DNA of 64,000 nt from Fibrobacter sp. (GCA_016285835.1 JAEERM010000006.1:1-64000); one strand, 5' to 3'; shown: positions 26,838 through 38,081, numbered from the stretch's first letter. A program made the numbers and translations. The notes: generated from the sequence alone by a model not told the origin.

Positions 26838-29800
26838 ATGAATTTTCTATATCGAATTCTCCCGCTAGTTCTCATTGTCACCCCTCTATCGTTTGCTGCA
26901 GGAGAAACCTCGCAGGCTTCGTCAGAAGCTAGCGCGCCAGCCCCGGCTGCAACTCCGGCTCCGGCACCTGCTCCCGTTCCGGCTCCTGCCCCGGCCCCAG
27001 CGCCTGCTCCAGCCCCAGCTCCGGCACCTGCTCAATCAGCAACTCCGGCACCGGTACCGGCACCAGCCCCTGCTGCGGCCCCGGCTCCCGCTCCGGCAGC
27101 GGAAAATGTGGCAACGAAGGTGAACGACGAAGAACCGGTTGACGATATAGATGCTCTTTCTGGCGATACGCTCCCAGTCGTGAACGGAACACCGCTTTCT
27201 GGCTCTGTTTCTGGCTTCTTGAGCAAAGACAAGTCCCCGTATCTCATTAGCGATTCCTTGATTGTGGGCGAAGGCCAGGCACTCGTCATCCAGCCGGGTG
27301 TCATTATTGCATTCAAACCGGGAGCTATCCTCGATATTCGTGGAGGCTCCCTTGCTGTTGCTGGTGAAGAAAAGTCTCCGGTGATTTTCCGCCCGTTCAA
27401 CAAGATGGGCCACTGGGGCGGTATCCGCATTGCGGGCCCCATGCAGGCCGACTTCAAGAATGTGTTTATCCGTAATGCCGTTAACGCCGTGTCTGTGGAA
27501 AACGGAACCCTCACGGTCCAAAACGCCTTTATCGACAAACCTCTTGAAACGGGTGTCTACGCCCGCGCTGCAAAGGTGACTCTCCAGAATTCCATCATGA
27601 CGAACTCCTTGGGTGTTGGCTTCTGGGCTGCCGACAAGGCGACTCTCCGCTTGGACAACGTCCGTGTCAACAACAACAAGGTCGGCCTCGTTTCAGAAGC
27701 GAATGCCGAAGTTAGGCTTAATTCAACAACGTTCGGTTCCAACGATGTGGCTGTCTTGAATATGGGCGACAACAATGTCACCGAGACGGGTTCTACCATA
27801 ACGGGGAACAAGTTGGGTGTCGTTTCCACCGAATTCCCGGTGAAGTTCAAGAATGCCATCAGCTATAACGACGAAGATGCTGCTTCCAATGCAAGGAAAC
27901 TCCATTCTACATTGCCCAAGGAGCCGAAAAACCCCAATGCGGGTGGCTATAGCGGCAATGTGCCTGTCCTTGATGATATCGACCCCAATGCTCGCTGGAA
28001 AATGTCCGGTAACGTGGTTTCCGATGTGGGCTACCACCTCGTGCGTACCCGCCACAACCATACAGGTAAGGATTTCTACAGTGGCGTAAGCGATACTGTC
28101 AAGAAAGGCGACCGTTACGTCAACTATTTCCAGACTCCTGGATTCTTTACGAATTTGAATGCCTACATGTTGATGGAATCTCCGTGGGGCAGCTCCTTGG
28201 AACTGACCGTTGACCTTTCCAGTGATACTTGGAACAGCCTCAATCCCCATACCTTGCAGGCGATTTATACGGACCCGTTCCAGAGATTGGCCTTGGGTAA
28301 TATATACCTCTCCGGCGGGAACACCTACCTTGAAGGGATCGACGTGCTCGGTGGTTCTTATGACTTGAAGATTTTGCACAACCGCGCCGGTGACCCACTC
28401 TTTGTCGTGACCGGCTTTGCGGGTGAAACCCGTAACCCGTTGAAAGAAGGCGATAGGAATCCGGATATTTACAAGGATTATATCGAGGTGGGCGAGGCCG
28501 AATCCCAGGAAATGGTTGCAGGCGGTATGGTCCGCTGGAACATGCATCCGCAATTCTCCGGGCTCCTTGGCTTTATGGGCAGCAAGGACTATATTGAAGA
28601 CCCGTTCCTCCGCGATGGCATGAGCGAGAATACAATTCTTGCCACACCGCGCCGCAGTTCGCAGACCGCCTTTGCCGAGGGTAGCTGGATCGCCTACCCG
28701 GGCAACATTGAATTCCACGGCAACCTCGCTATCGGTGCTGCCGATACGTCGAACGCTCGTTCTATGCGCGCCGTGAACCAGGTGTTCTCCAATGCGGGCG
28801 TAAGCGCCTCCAACTATAACCTGCTTAACCGCCTGATGAAGAATCCGAGCGAAGTTTCCCGCATGAGCGAAAAGGAACTCGTGTCCATCTTTGGTGACAA
28901 CACGATGATGACCACCTCCCAGATGAGGGCTGAATTGAAGCGCTTGCTCGAAGAGGCGAAGAAGGTTCGCAATCAGTATGCCTCGAATGGTTACGAAAAC
29001 GACCGCTTGTCGGACTGGAACGGCAAAAATGCCGCATTTGGTGCTGATTTCCGCTGGACATTCTACAAGTCCGAATTGAGCGCCTACCTCCGTGCCGTCG
29101 GTCCGGAATTCTACAGTGCCGGTTCTCCGGACCAGATTCAGAATTTCCGTGAATTCGGAGCGTTCTTCAAGCAGGGATTCTCTGACTTCTGGACTTTGAC
29201 GATGACTTATGACGTGGATGTTGAAAATGCGGGTAACGGCAACCAGTACAATGCCTTCGGCTTCAACGAAGGTACGACATGGGGCTTGTTCAACGAGGCT
29301 CCGGACAGCTGGCTTGAAGAACATCAGATGGACGAAAACCGCGCCATCAACACACAGGATGCAAGCGCCAAGAACCTCATCAATATCGGCCCCTATGTGG
29401 ACTTGACTCTTGGTTATGCTTTGAATTACAGAAGCCATCACCGCCCGACACGCCTCTATGCCGATTTCGACAAGGCTTCGGGTGTTTACGAGGATAGTTG
29501 GTTCAAGCCGAGAGGAAAATCTACTCTCAAGGTCAACGATTCCCTAGAAATCGATTCCGCCCGCTGGGCTCAATACTATTCACATGTCCAGGACATGTAT
29601 TTGGCTGCGGACTTTACCGAAAAATTGCTGAAACAGTCCGTCCAGGTGAATGTTGATGTCAAGGTGCCGTATAACGTGCTGAGCCTTGGCTGGATTCTCA
29701 CGTTCCGTAACGATCTCTCCGAATTTGCCGATGACGATGGCATTAGTGATTTTGACTTTAGCGACGAGACTTACGGCCTCCTTGGTTATTATTTCCATGG

Positions 29801-30206
29801 TGGTGATTATGTGGAACATCGCTTCCCGACCAGTTTGACGACTACGGTGGGCGATATCACGAACGTCATCTCGTTTACGCCGCGCTACAAGGTGTTCAAC
29901 CGCAACGACATGACCGATTTCGAATGGTTCCTTTCCGACAACTTCACTTGGGGCATCTCCAAGAACTTCCTCGAGCTGACTCTTACAGGGGCGCTTCGCA
30001 GCGAACTGCTGGAATACACCGACGAGGGTGAGGATTATTCCGAAAAGGAAATGGACGTAGATGGTTCTGTCATGTTCCGCGTGTACTTCACGAAGACCTT
30101 CTTTACGGACTGGACTTTGGGCGCCGTGTACGATTATCGCCCAGACAGCCGGTCTGACGAATACAAGGACTTCTACGGTATTCTTTCGTTGAATTATGCT
30201 TTCTAG
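26838..30206 (+). CDS. Outer-membrane protein: parallel beta-helix plus C-terminal beta-barrel
   Basis: 1122 residues. The signal peptide (ending LSFAAG) precedes an Ala-Pro-rich spacer (about 30-95), then a right-handed beta-helix region (about 115-350) with repeated short rungs such as LVIQPGVIIAFKPGAILDIRGG and VTLQNSIMTNS-like turns. The rest has alternating aromatic strands and ends FYGILSLNYAF, a C-terminal Phe typical of outer-membrane barrels. It starts directly after the FecR gene stop. I infer a surface-exposed or periplasmic helix attached to a barrel. Transport, anchoring or adhesion are all possible, and I know no characterised homologue. Confidence 0.75.
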   Translation: MNFLYRILPLVLIVTPLSFAAGETSQASSEASAPAPAATPAPAPAPVPAPAPAPAPAPAPAPAPAQSATPAPVPAPAPAAAPAPAPAAENVATKVNDEEPVDDIDALSGDTLPVVNGTPLSGSVSGFLSKDKSPYLISDSLIVGEGQALVIQPGVIIAFKPGAILDIRGGSLAVAGEEKSPVIFRPFNKMGHWGGIRIAGPMQADFKNVFIRNAVNAVSVENGTLTVQNAFIDKPLETGVYARAAKVTLQNSIMTNSLGVGFWAADKATLRLDNVRVNNNKVGLVSEANAEVRLNSTTFGSNDVAVLNMGDNNVTETGSTITGNKLGVVSTEFPVKFKNAISYNDEDAASNARKLHSTLPKEPKNPNAGGYSGNVPVLDDIDPNARWKMSGNVVSDVGYHLVRTRHNHTGKDFYSGVSDTVKKGDRYVNYFQTPGFFTNLNAYMLMESPWGSSLELTVDLSSDTWNSLNPHTLQAIYTDPFQRLALGNIYLSGGNTYLEGIDVLGGSYDLKILHNRAGDPLFVVTGFAGETRNPLKEGDRNPDIYKDYIEVGEAESQEMVAGGMVRWNMHPQFSGLLGFMGSKDYIEDPFLRDGMSENTILATPRRSSQTAFAEGSWIAYPGNIEFHGNLAIGAADTSNARSMRAVNQVFSNAGVSASNYNLLNRLMKNPSEVSRMSEKELVSIFGDNTMMTTSQMRAELKRLLEEAKKVRNQYASNGYENDRLSDWNGKNAAFGADFRWTFYKSELSAYLRAVGPEFYSAGSPDQIQNFREFGAFFKQGFSDFWTLTMTYDVDVENAGNGNQYNAFGFNEGTTWGLFNEAPDSWLEEHQMDENRAINTQDASAKNLINIGPYVDLTLGYALNYRSHHRPTRLYADFDKASGVYEDSWFKPRGKSTLKVNDSLEIDSARWAQYYSHVQDMYLAADFTEKLLKQSVQVNVDVKVPYNVLSLGWILTFRNDLSEFADDDGISDFDFSDETYGLLGYYFHGGDYVEHRFPTSLTTTVGDITNVISFTPRYKVFNRNDMTDFEWFLSDNFTWGISKNFLELTLTGALRSELLEYTDEGEDYSEKEMDVDGSVMFRVYFTKTFFTDWTLGAVYDYRPDSRSDEYKDFYGILSLNYAF

Positions 30207-30225
30207 GCAAGTGGGGAGGTGAAAG

Positions 30226-33200
30226 ATGAAAAATTTTAATAAAGACAACAGTATGAAAAAGTTTAAGTGCGTTCTTGGAATGGCCGCTTTGGCTTTGTCC
30301 ATGGTTAGCAACGCCATTGCAGCTCAACCGACGTTGCCCACTGTGCCGAACGATGCTCGCATTATAACCGTTACCTCGGTAAGTGAATGGGAAGGCATTC
30401 AGGAAAAGATCAATCAACTTTCTGCGAGTGAAAAAAACTTGGTTATTCGGGTGAAAGGCAATATCAAATTCTCCAACAATATTGGTATGCCTTGGTCCGG
30501 AGTTCCAGCCAATTTGAGTGGCTCGATTGACTTTGGCAAAAGAAACGTCTATGTCGTCGGTGACAAGAGTTCTTCATCGAATTCCCTTTCGGGTATTCTT
30601 TTGAAGGGCGCTGGAGTATCCCTTTTCAAGAATGTTGATACAGTCTATATTGAAAATGTCGACTTCAAGAATTGCTACTTGTTGGCAAAATCGGATGACA
30701 GCCATAACTCTGCGGCGTTCCTAGCGGACAATCCTAAGGGTGTCTACCTGAATGAAGTTACGCTTGAAAATGTCGGCGTGAAGGGTGTCCCGGGTAGCGA
30801 TGGAAAACAGCCTGTTTTTTCGACAGTCGGCTTTCTTGCCGATACATCGAGTTGCAATGGATCTAGCTGCGGTTCGTTCATCTTCCAGAATGCTTCCGTT
30901 GATGGCCTGACCATTGATTCCTTGCTGTCCATAAGAACGGGCGGATTTTTTGGATATGCTTCCGGCAGCGGTTTAATAATGTCGTCTCGTTTAAAGAATA
31001 TTTCGGTAGGTTTCTCTACGGACTCGCCTAGTTGGACTTCCACGACTATCTATTTGGGGGGAGTTGTCGCTGCAGTGTCATCGGTGTCTAGTCTCTATAT
31101 GATAAATTCGTCGTTGGAATTGGCTCCGTTGAAATTTGAAGCGGTTGACTTTTCGAAACATTTTGTCCATATCGGAGGCTTTGCCGCTGAGGTTGAAGCG
31201 GGGACGATTGAATTAGAATGGTCTACAATCTCCGGAAATATTGATGTTGTCAATAATTTTGATACAGTTATGGACGAAAAACCGATGACGTTAAGAGTGG
31301 GGAGTGTCCTTGGCTATTGGATGCCGAAGAGTTCCACGCCAGTCTTAAAACTGCACATGAATGGTTGCGTCTCCACGGTGAATATTTCGGTGAATCTTGA
31401 TGCGCCTCATGTAAATACGGCTTCGAATACAGAAGCTCTTGATTTCGCTTATTTATCCGCTGCTGGGGGCTTCTTTGGCTCCATGGCTCCGGGGGTGAAA
31501 GTTGTGAGTGGCTCTATCGAAGGTTCCTCTTATTCTGGCTCGATTGTCTATAGATCGAAGGATGAATCGCTTCCGAGCATTGGCGGATTTATGGGTGTAT
31601 GGGGAAATGGACCGATTACGTTCAGTGACAACGTCGTGAGCGGTTCGGCCATAAGCTACTGGGGCCCTTATGCAAACATTGGCGCCCTTGTAGGTGCTGT
31701 AAAGAATTCGAAAGACAGTGTTTACGTGAACAAACTTAAAGTTGAAAAAGGAATCGAGGCTTCGCTTTCTCCTGTGGAAGGTGCTTCTATAGGTGGCGTA
31801 TTCGGTATTGTGAATAGTTCTCCTGTGGTATTAAACGAGGTCTCGATTAAGAGCGATATCGCTGTCAATGATATTGAATCCTTCGATCCGGCCCTGACGC
31901 GCTCGATTGATTTGTCTATGGGCGGAGCTATCGGTTGTATCGGAAACTCGAAGTCTGACCTTAAAATGAGGACTGTTAGCTACGAAGGTAGCCTTACGGC
32001 TCAGCGTTACTATGCCGACGATAACAAGGAGCAGTACGTTGGCGGCCTTGTTGGTAGGCTCAAGAATACTAAAAATGTCTCTATCGAAAAGGCTAGTGTT
32101 GTAGGTAAAGATGGCTCTTTGATGTCTGTAAAGTTTGATGGGGGGGCAAGCTCCGATAGATTTGAACCGATCTATATGGGTGGCCTTATTGGCAATTCTC
32201 CGTTCGAAACCGAAGGTGGCCGTCCGTCGCTGACGATAAGCGAGTCTTTTGTATCAGGCGATATTGTTGTATCGGACATGAAAAATTCCGATACCTCTTA
32301 TATTTCTGGGCTTGTTGGGCATTATGACGTTGCAGACAATGTCGAAATTTTCGATTCCTATTACAAAGGCGGCCTTACGATTGACATGAAAGTGCCTTCG
32401 CCAAATAAAGTTTCTGGGCTTATGACCCTTTCTGTGGATGCAAATGATTTCTCCGTGAAAAACAGCTACGTTTATGATGCGAAAGCATCTGCTAGTAGTC
32501 TTGTCATAGGGCAGACGGATCTGTCTGCGGCGAATACGTATATGTTCAGTTCGCTGGATGAGTCTATAGAAGGGTATACGGTGGGTTTCTCTTCGCCTGC
32601 ATTTGCATACCTTCTGAATGAAGGTGAAAAAACTCCTCGTTGGGGTTTCGATGCGAACGGAAACGATGGCCTTCCGCAACTGGTTTTCAGCTTGGGTAAC
32701 AAAGTCGAACCCATCAAGAGAGTGATTTTGCGTGGCTTCGATGAAAGCGGGGCATCTCCGGAAGATGTCGAAATCTATACCGATGCCGAAGGCAAGTGGG
32801 AACTCAAGGTCGATGGCAAACGCTTTGACAGCGACGAACTGGATGTTGCCAGCTACGATGCCAAATCGAAAAAGTTCGTACTTTGGAAACAGAAGAATGG
32901 CGACCTCGTGTGGAATGGCCTGGAAAAAACGGCAAGTGCGCTTGTCGATGGCATGGAATTTGAAAAGCAGGTCGTTGGTGTTCCCAAGGTAGTATTTGAT
33001 GTGGATACCACTCTTGAAACAGGAAATCGTGTCTTGTTCTGGGACAATTCCGAGTACGACATTGTTAAAGACGAAAATCTGCCCGAAGCGGTATTTGTTG
33101 TCCTCGATAATAATAGTAATGGTACGTTCTATAAGGGTTCTTTCTGGAAGATTGCCGGAACATCCGATATCGTGACTTCTTCGGCAGAATTGATTAACTA

Positions 33201-35277
33201 TGTTTCGCAGAATCCGACTTCTGAAGTGACGCTCCAATTTGCAACGGATTTGTTGTATGATTACGTTGTTGCCCAGCCTAGGGGAAGAACCCTGAACGAG
33301 CGGGAAAGTGCTCTGCTTGAAATGTTGAAGCAGGATGAAATCGAAACAACGTCCTTGATGCTTTCGAATTCTTCGGGAATTAAAATCCGCTATACGTGCA
33401 TGGGACATGAAAGAATCGTTGTCTTCAAAGGAAATGATCGCCTTTTGCCGAAGGTGGACAAGTTCTCTATTGTCGATGTCCTGAGTGCGGATTCCTCTAA
33501 GATTTCGTTTGTGGTCAGTAAGACCGGTGGTGTCGTTGTCCGCGCCGATTATCTCTTCGGAGAAGAATTGGATCTTTCTTCGATTCTCGCAAGTGGTGAA
33601 GAATTGATGATTTACCAGACGGAGCGCACCATTCGTATCCCGACAGGTCCGGGTTCCACGATTGTTGTTGATTCTACAGGTAAACCCTCTATCGTAACGG
33701 TGGATTCTTCTGGAAATACGATTATCGTGCCAATTGGACCGACGGACGACGAACCGAGCGATTCTGTTGATGATTTCGGGTGTGCCGACAGCGTCATCAT
33801 TTCCGATGCCGGTGTTCTCAAGTCCGGTACGGCCGCATTGTTCTCCTTCAAACTGGATGCCCCGAGCTTCTGCGACACGATTCTGAAGCCGCGTGTGATT
33901 GTTTCGGCGGCTAATGGCTTTATGAAGGATACGGCGTTTGCGTTTAGCCGCAAGACTCGTGAGTTCGTGTTCTATCCGCTTGATCCGGGTAAGTACTCCT
34001 TCAATATCAAGGCATCTTCGAAGAAGAGCAAGGTTATCAAGCAGGAATTCTCTGCCGATATCGAAATCCGTGGCCGCGTGTGGAACATGGTGGCTTACGG
34101 TTCTTGGCCCAAGAACGCTCTGAAGAACGCCAAGCCGACGATTTATTCATGGAACGAATCGAATGCGATTGGCGACTACTGGCAGTACGAAGCCTTGCCC
34201 AAGAACTCCAAGGCTGTCGAGGCTGCTGGTTACTGGGTCCGCACCGAATCCAACGTGAAATTCAGCCTGGATTTGCCGCTCAAGAAGGCTGAATCGGATT
34301 CCCTGAAATGGACGGTCGACAAAAAGTTCAGTGGCTGGAATATGCTTGCTAACCCGTATTCCTGGAACCTTTATGCAGGTTCTATTGCAGGCTTCAAGTC
34401 TGCCGAAAACGGCGACACTCCGCTATGGCGTCGGAATACTGTTACTGCCCAGTACGAAGTGGCCGATACTTTGTTCGCGGGCGAGGCCTTCTGGATCAAT
34501 GTTGACAAGAAGCGCACTATCCGTATTAGCACGAAGCCGGTGTTCCCGTCGGTCAAGACTAAGTCTGCTGCTAAGAAGTCTGCACTCCTCAAGAGTGCAA
34601 CGAAGGATTCCTGGAGCATGGTCCTCGTGGCGAGCACGGAAGATGGCTTCGTCGATTCCTGGAACGTACTCGGTGTGGGTTCCAACAATATCGCTATTGC
34701 CGAACCGCCTGCCGGTATGGAAAGTTCTGTGGGCGTATCGTTCGTGGGTGAAGACAATGCCTTGCTCGCCAAGCGCATCTTGGCCAAGGCTTCCGCTAAC
34801 GAATACTCTTGGAAGGTCCAGCTGAATGCGTCCAAGAACGGGAAGGTGAATCTTGCGCTCGAAGGCCTGGACGAAGTTCGGGCCATGGGCTACGACGTTG
34901 CTCTCGTCATGGACGGCAAGACTTACGAATGGAACGACAATTCCTCGATGGACGTGAATGTTTCGGGTTCCAAGACGGCTGAATTGAAGGTCGTTCCGGC
35001 GGGCACGAAGATTGCCGCTGTCAAGGGAATTGGCAATGTGCACTTTGATGCGGTTGCTGGTGGAATTGCCGTGCAGTTTGACGTGTCGGCCGGAATGGCC
35101 GGCCAGAAGGCTTCTGTGCGCCTGCTCGACGTGAACGGCAACGTGGTCTCGACGGTCTACGGGAATGCCCGTTTCGGCACGAACGACTTCCGCTTGGCCA
35201 CCCCGGCCCGTAGCGGCGTGTATGTCTTGCAGGTCCGCGTGGGCCACGAGTCCCGTGTGGCTCGTCTGTCTCTCTAA
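30226..35277 (+). CDS. Very large surface protein with beta-helix region and type IX-like C-terminal sorting domain
   Basis: 1683 residues. I chose ATG 30226 because GGAGGTG lies five to ten bases upstream; a second ATG (30253) has none. After a signal peptide (ending NAIAA) the first 850 residues are Gly/Ser/Val-rich repeats of beta-helix character with recurring IGGF, LGG and GGL turns (GLUG-like). Mixed beta domains follow. The last 80 residues include [13 protein letters not shown] and SGVYVLQVR ... RVARLSL, matching the style of type IX secretion sorting domains. It is third gene of the FecR operon. The 5' half uses visibly more AT-rich codons than the 3' third. Confidence 0.78.
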   Translation: MKNFNKDNSMKKFKCVLGMAALALSMVSNAIAAQPTLPTVPNDARIITVTSVSEWEGIQEKINQLSASEKNLVIRVKGNIKFSNNIGMPWSGVPANLSGSIDFGKRNVYVVGDKSSSSNSLSGILLKGAGVSLFKNVDTVYIENVDFKNCYLLAKSDDSHNSAAFLADNPKGVYLNEVTLENVGVKGVPGSDGKQPVFSTVGFLADTSSCNGSSCGSFIFQNASVDGLTIDSLLSIRTGGFFGYASGSGLIMSSRLKNISVGFSTDSPSWTSTTIYLGGVVAAVSSVSSLYMINSSLELAPLKFEAVDFSKHFVHIGGFAAEVEAGTIELEWSTISGNIDVVNNFDTVMDEKPMTLRVGSVLGYWMPKSSTPVLKLHMNGCVSTVNISVNLDAPHVNTASNTEALDFAYLSAAGGFFGSMAPGVKVVSGSIEGSSYSGSIVYRSKDESLPSIGGFMGVWGNGPITFSDNVVSGSAISYWGPYANIGALVGAVKNSKDSVYVNKLKVEKGIEASLSPVEGASIGGVFGIVNSSPVVLNEVSIKSDIAVNDIESFDPALTRSIDLSMGGAIGCIGNSKSDLKMRTVSYEGSLTAQRYYADDNKEQYVGGLVGRLKNTKNVSIEKASVVGKDGSLMSVKFDGGASSDRFEPIYMGGLIGNSPFETEGGRPSLTISESFVSGDIVVSDMKNSDTSYISGLVGHYDVADNVEIFDSYYKGGLTIDMKVPSPNKVSGLMTLSVDANDFSVKNSYVYDAKASASSLVIGQTDLSAANTYMFSSLDESIEGYTVGFSSPAFAYLLNEGEKTPRWGFDANGNDGLPQLVFSLGNKVEPIKRVILRGFDESGASPEDVEIYTDAEGKWELKVDGKRFDSDELDVASYDAKSKKFVLWKQKNGDLVWNGLEKTASALVDGMEFEKQVVGVPKVVFDVDTTLETGNRVLFWDNSEYDIVKDENLPEAVFVVLDNNSNGTFYKGSFWKIAGTSDIVTSSAELINYVSQNPTSEVTLQFATDLLYDYVVAQPRGRTLNERESALLEMLKQDEIETTSLMLSNSSGIKIRYTCMGHERIVVFKGNDRLLPKVDKFSIVDVLSADSSKISFVVSKTGGVVVRADYLFGEELDLSSILASGEELMIYQTERTIRIPTGPGSTIVVDSTGKPSIVTVDSSGNTIIVPIGPTDDEPSDSVDDFGCADSVIISDAGVLKSGTAALFSFKLDAPSFCDTILKPRVIVSAANGFMKDTAFAFSRKTREFVFYPLDPGKYSFNIKASSKKSKVIKQEFSADIEIRGRVWNMVAYGSWPKNALKNAKPTIYSWNESNAIGDYWQYEALPKNSKAVEAAGYWVRTESNVKFSLDLPLKKAESDSLKWTVDKKFSGWNMLANPYSWNLYAGSIAGFKSAENGDTPLWRRNTVTAQYEVADTLFAGEAFWINVDKKRTIRISTKPVFPSVKTKSAAKKSALLKSATKDSWSMVLVASTEDGFVDSWNVLGVGSNNIAIAEPPAGMESSVGVSFVGEDNALLAKRILAKASANEYSWKVQLNASKNGKVNLALEGLDEVRAMGYDVALVMDGKTYEWNDNSSMDVNVSGSKTAELKVVPAGTKIAAVKGIGNVHFDAVAGGIAVQFDVSAGMAGQKASVRLLDVNGNVVSTVYGNARFGTNDFRLATPARSGVYVLQVRVGHESRVARLSL

Positions 35278-35288
35278 CCGTTGGCTTA

Positions 35289-36116
35289 ATGTACATCGGT
35301 TGTCATCTATCTTCAATGAAGGGCTTCCTTGCGATGGGCAAGGATGCCCTTTCTATTGGCGCGAACGTATTCCAGTTCTTTACCCGTAATCCTCGCGGCG
35401 GAGCGGCGAAGCCTTTTGACAAGGCCGATGCTTTGGCTCTTGTGGATTTGATGCAGGCGAACGGGTTCGGCCCGGCGCTTGCGCACGCTCCCTATACGCT
35501 CAATCCGTGCTCTGCTGATCCAGGGCTTCGCGACTATGCCCGCGATGTGATGAAGGACGATTTGTGGCGCATGGACCATTTTCCGGGAGCGATGTACAAT
35601 TTCCACCCAGGGAGCCATGTGAAGCAGGGTGCCGAGCGCGGAATTGAATTGATTGTCGACCACCTGAACGCCATTTTGCACCCGGACTTGAAGACGGTCG
35701 TGCTCCTCGAGACAATGGCGGGGAAGGGGAGCGAGGTTGGCCGTACCTTCGAGGAACTGCGTGCGATTATCGACCGCGTGGAACTGGCGGATAAGGTCGG
35801 GGTATGCCTCGATACTTGTCATGTGCACGACGGTGGCTACGACATTGTGAACCACCTCGATTGGGTGCTGGAGCAGTTCGACAAGATTATCGGGTTAAAG
35901 CGGCTGCGCGCGATTCATTTGAACGACAGCAAGAATCCGCTGGCAAGCCATAAGGATAGGCACGAGGTTATCGGTGCGGGATTTATTGGGTTGGAGGCGC
36001 TTGTGCGCGTGGTGAATCACCCTGCACTCCGCAATTTGCCGTTCTACTTGGAAACCCCGAACGAACTCCCCGGCTATGCCGCCGAAATTGCGCTTATGCG
36101 TAAGCATGCAAAGTAG
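35289..36116 (+). CDS. nfo: Endonuclease IV (AP endonuclease)
   Basis: 275 residues. [58 protein letters not shown] and [17 protein letters not shown] include the metal-binding His, Glu and Asp residues of the Nfo TIM barrel. It cuts DNA 5' to abasic sites in base-excision repair. It starts 11 bases after the giant surface gene, though the two functions are unrelated. An AT-rich region with weak dyads follows before the tRNA promoter. Confidence 0.96.
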   Translation: MYIGCHLSSMKGFLAMGKDALSIGANVFQFFTRNPRGGAAKPFDKADALALVDLMQANGFGPALAHAPYTLNPCSADPGLRDYARDVMKDDLWRMDHFPGAMYNFHPGSHVKQGAERGIELIVDHLNAILHPDLKTVVLLETMAGKGSEVGRTFEELRAIIDRVELADKVGVCLDTCHVHDGGYDIVNHLDWVLEQFDKIIGLKRLRAIHLNDSKNPLASHKDRHEVIGAGFIGLEALVRVVNHPALRNLPFYLETPNELPGYAAEIALMRKHAK

Positions 36117-36209
36117 CTTTGCCCGCGTCGGCCAGGGAAGGGTCTCCTCCCGTATTTTAGAAAAAAAGCTTTTTTCTTTAATTTTTTTGATTTTTTCAAA
36201 AAAATCCCC

Positions 36210-36237
36210 TTGACAAAGTTTTTTCTTTATCTATATT
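36210..36237 (+). promoter_or_regulatory. Promoter of tRNA-Asn
   Basis: TTGACA (36210-36215), 16-base spacer, TATATT (36232-36237). The start site would be near 36244, 14 bases before the mature tRNA end. It is the clearest -35/-10 pair in the window and shows that TATATT is used as a -10 element here. Confidence 0.85.
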
Positions 36238-36257
36238 TGGGGTCGTCTAACAGACGA

Positions 36258-36330
36258 TGCTTCATAGCTCAGTTGGTAGAGCCCGCGACTGTTAATCGCG
36301 TTGTCCTTGGTTCGAGTCCAAGTGAAGCAG
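36258..36330 (+). tRNA. tRNA-Asn (anticodon GTT)
   Basis: 73 nucleotides. The acceptor stem is TGCTTCA/TGAAGCA with discriminator G. The D arm is GCTC/GAGC. The anticodon stem is CGCGA/TCGCG with loop CTGTTAA (anticodon 36291-36293). The T arm is CTTGG TTCGAGT CCAAG. No CCA is encoded. As an ANN-decoding tRNA it should carry t6A, the product of the pathway that includes tsaE and the tsaC-like gene of this window. Confidence 0.96.
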
Positions 36331-36333
36331 CTT

Positions 36334-36363
36334 AGAACCCCGTTCGAAAGAGCGGGGTTCTTT
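36334..36363 (+). terminator. Terminator after tRNA-Asn
   Basis: A 9-bp perfect stem AGAACCCCG/CGGGGTTCT with a 10-base loop, followed by TTTATAT, begins four bases after the tRNA. Confidence 0.85.
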
Positions 36364-36389
36364 ATATATGGATTTTCCGGATAATTTGT

Positions 36390-36395
36390 TATATT
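36390..36395 (+). promoter_or_regulatory. -10 hexamer of the major-paralogous-domain lipoprotein gene
   Basis: TATATT with a predicted start near 36402. It is followed by GGAG nine bases before the ATG at 36425, so this transcript has a conventional short leader. No clear -35 is seen. Confidence 0.45.
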
Positions 36396-36424
36396 TCGCG
36401 AACCCAAAAATGTGGAGTTTTTTT

Positions 36425-37486
36425 ATGCACAAATTTATTTTACCGACAATCCTGTTGTCTGCCATGTTTATCCTGAGTGCCTGTGGCGATTCGGATGCAA
36501 CGTCTTCGAATTCATCAGTAAAGCAACCGAAATCCGGTGATGTCGAGACAATCAAGAAGGTTAAAAGCATTTATGACCTTGGTGAATGTACCGACAGTCG
36601 TGAAGGTGAATTGGTTCTTGTGCAAAAGAACAATTTATACTATCAATGTAATGACGAGGATTGGTTCCAGATGGAGATGTCTTCTATAGAAGAATCGTCA
36701 TCTTCTAAAAAGGTCTCTAGTTCTTCCAAGGCAAAATCGTCTTCTTCTAAGGCAAAGTCTTCATCTTCCAAGGTTAAGTCTTCGTCTTCCAAGAAATCCA
36801 GCTCTTTGAAGGAATCCAGTTCTTCAAAGGCAAAGTCTTCTTCTTCGGTGTCTAGTAGCTCCCACATGGACCTGTCTGTGGATTATGACTGCTCTGAATA
36901 CAAGTGTGTGACAACGGAGTATTTGAATCAGGATCTGCTTGATTCCGGCATGTATGGCCAGTTCCTCGATGTTCGTGATAGCCAGGTCTATCGCACGATA
37001 GAGATTGGTTCGCAGATTTGGATGGCTCAAAATTTGAATTTCGAAACCGAGGAAAGTGCTTGCTATGATAATCAAGATTCAAATTGCGTAATCTACGGGC
37101 GCCTTTATTATCAAACAGAAGCTTTGACGGCTTGCCCTCCAGGTTGGCATTTGCCCAGTAACGAAGAGTGGAATGCTTTGGATTCTATTGTTCATAGTTT
37201 AAAGGTTGGCAATGATGGCAATGGAAATTACTTGAAATCCCTTAGTACATGGACTGGCGAAACAGGAAACGACCAATTTGGTTTTTCGGGCCTTGCTAGT
37301 CTCTATTTTGGAGATGTCCATGTTTGTGGTGGATATCATGGTGTATACTGGACTTCGGATACATACCGGTATCGTTGCTTGCTGAATGATAAATCAAGCC
37401 TTTATGCCTATTATGAAATTTATGCTAAGGACTGGGGCATGGCTGTCCGCTGCCTTTTAGGTGATGTCGAGACCTCTTCGGATTGA
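36425..37486 (+). CDS. Lipoprotein with Fibrobacter succinogenes major paralogous domain
   Basis: 353 residues from ATG 36425 (GGAG upstream; earlier in-frame ATGs lie ahead of the promoter). The lipobox is LSAC (Cys19). A Ser/Lys-rich linker of SSSSKxK units (about 100-155) leads to the C-terminal domain. Its features are RTIEIGSQIWMAQNLNF, GRLYYQTEALTACPPGWHLPSNEEWNAL and a final AVRCL, the hallmarks of the Fibrobacter major paralogous domain (TIGR02145). Domain function is unknown; it occurs in many secreted or surface proteins of the genus. It is the first gene after tRNA-Asn. Confidence 0.93.
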   Translation: MHKFILPTILLSAMFILSACGDSDATSSNSSVKQPKSGDVETIKKVKSIYDLGECTDSREGELVLVQKNNLYYQCNDEDWFQMEMSSIEESSSSKKVSSSSKAKSSSSKAKSSSSKVKSSSSKKSSSLKESSSSKAKSSSSVSSSSHMDLSVDYDCSEYKCVTTEYLNQDLLDSGMYGQFLDVRDSQVYRTIEIGSQIWMAQNLNFETEESACYDNQDSNCVIYGRLYYQTEALTACPPGWHLPSNEEWNALDSIVHSLKVGNDGNGNYLKSLSTWTGETGNDQFGFSGLASLYFGDVHVCGGYHGVYWTSDTYRYRCLLNDKSSLYAYYEIYAKDWGMAVRCLLGDVETSSD

Positions 37487-37507
37487 TTATTTTTACAGTA
37501 TAATTCG

Positions 37508-37538
37508 AAACCCACCTATCGGTGGGTTTCTTTTTTTT
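37508..37538 (+). terminator. Terminator after the major-paralogous-domain gene
   Basis: A 9-bp stem AAACCCACC/GGTGGGTTT with loop TATC is followed by C and eight T. The next gene's -10-like TAAATT begins three bases later. Confidence 0.93.
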
Positions 37539-37553
37539 GTTAAATTTTCAAAT

Positions 37554-38081
37554 ATGGACAAGCTAATAAATTTATTTGGAATGCTTTTCGTCTTGATGGC
37601 GGCGCTCTCCTTGAATGGGTGCTCGGCCTATTTTGACGAGGATGGCTTGTCTATATCGCCGGAAGATTTTTCAGAAGAAGATATTCGAGGCTGTTACTAT
37701 TATGTCTTTAGCAGGCATTATTCTGAAGATCGTGATTTGACCAGATTATATTATATAAAATGTGAAAAAATATGTATAGAAGATAGTGTGGCGTTTTTCT
37801 ATGAAACGAAAATTTTTACAGATGAAAGTTATTCGAAAGCGGACTTAGCATTTCTACCGGAATTCGGAGAGAGGGTGGAACCAGTACACTTGCTTCACCC
37901 AGCGGAGCATAATGGTTCTTTTCTTTATAATTTGCAAATAGGAAGTGCTCGTTACGTATTCGAAAAAGATAACGACAAATCTATTTATTCAGAGTATAAA
38001 ACCAATAAAGATAGAAGGTTGATGTTTTCCGATGATACGGAGAAAGTGGGGGACAGCGTATGCGTAGATTTTTGGCGATAG
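37554..38081 (+). CDS. Lipoprotein of unknown function
   Basis: 175 residues from ATG 37554. The signal ends in LNGC (Cys23). The mature part is rich in Tyr, Asp and Glu, with four Cys after the lipid-attached one (C47, C70, C74, C171), possibly disulfide-paired. No family recognised. TAAATT (37541-37546) ends seven bases before the ATG, right after the preceding terminator, so a leaderless transcript is predicted. Codons are clearly more AT-rich than in the housekeeping genes. The last 22 bases overlap the next gene. Confidence 0.7.
   Translation: MDKLINLFGMLFVLMAALSLNGCSAYFDEDGLSISPEDFSEEDIRGCYYYVFSRHYSEDRDLTRLYYIKCEKICIEDSVAFFYETKIFTDESYSKADLAFLPEFGERVEPVHLLHPAEHNGSFLYNLQIGSARYVFEKDNDKSIYSEYKTNKDRRLMFSDDTEKVGDSVCVDFWR

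Noticed and set aside
36258-36363. Possible phage attachment site at tRNA-Asn
   Set aside because: No integrase gene and no second copy of the tRNA 3' end were seen within the window.
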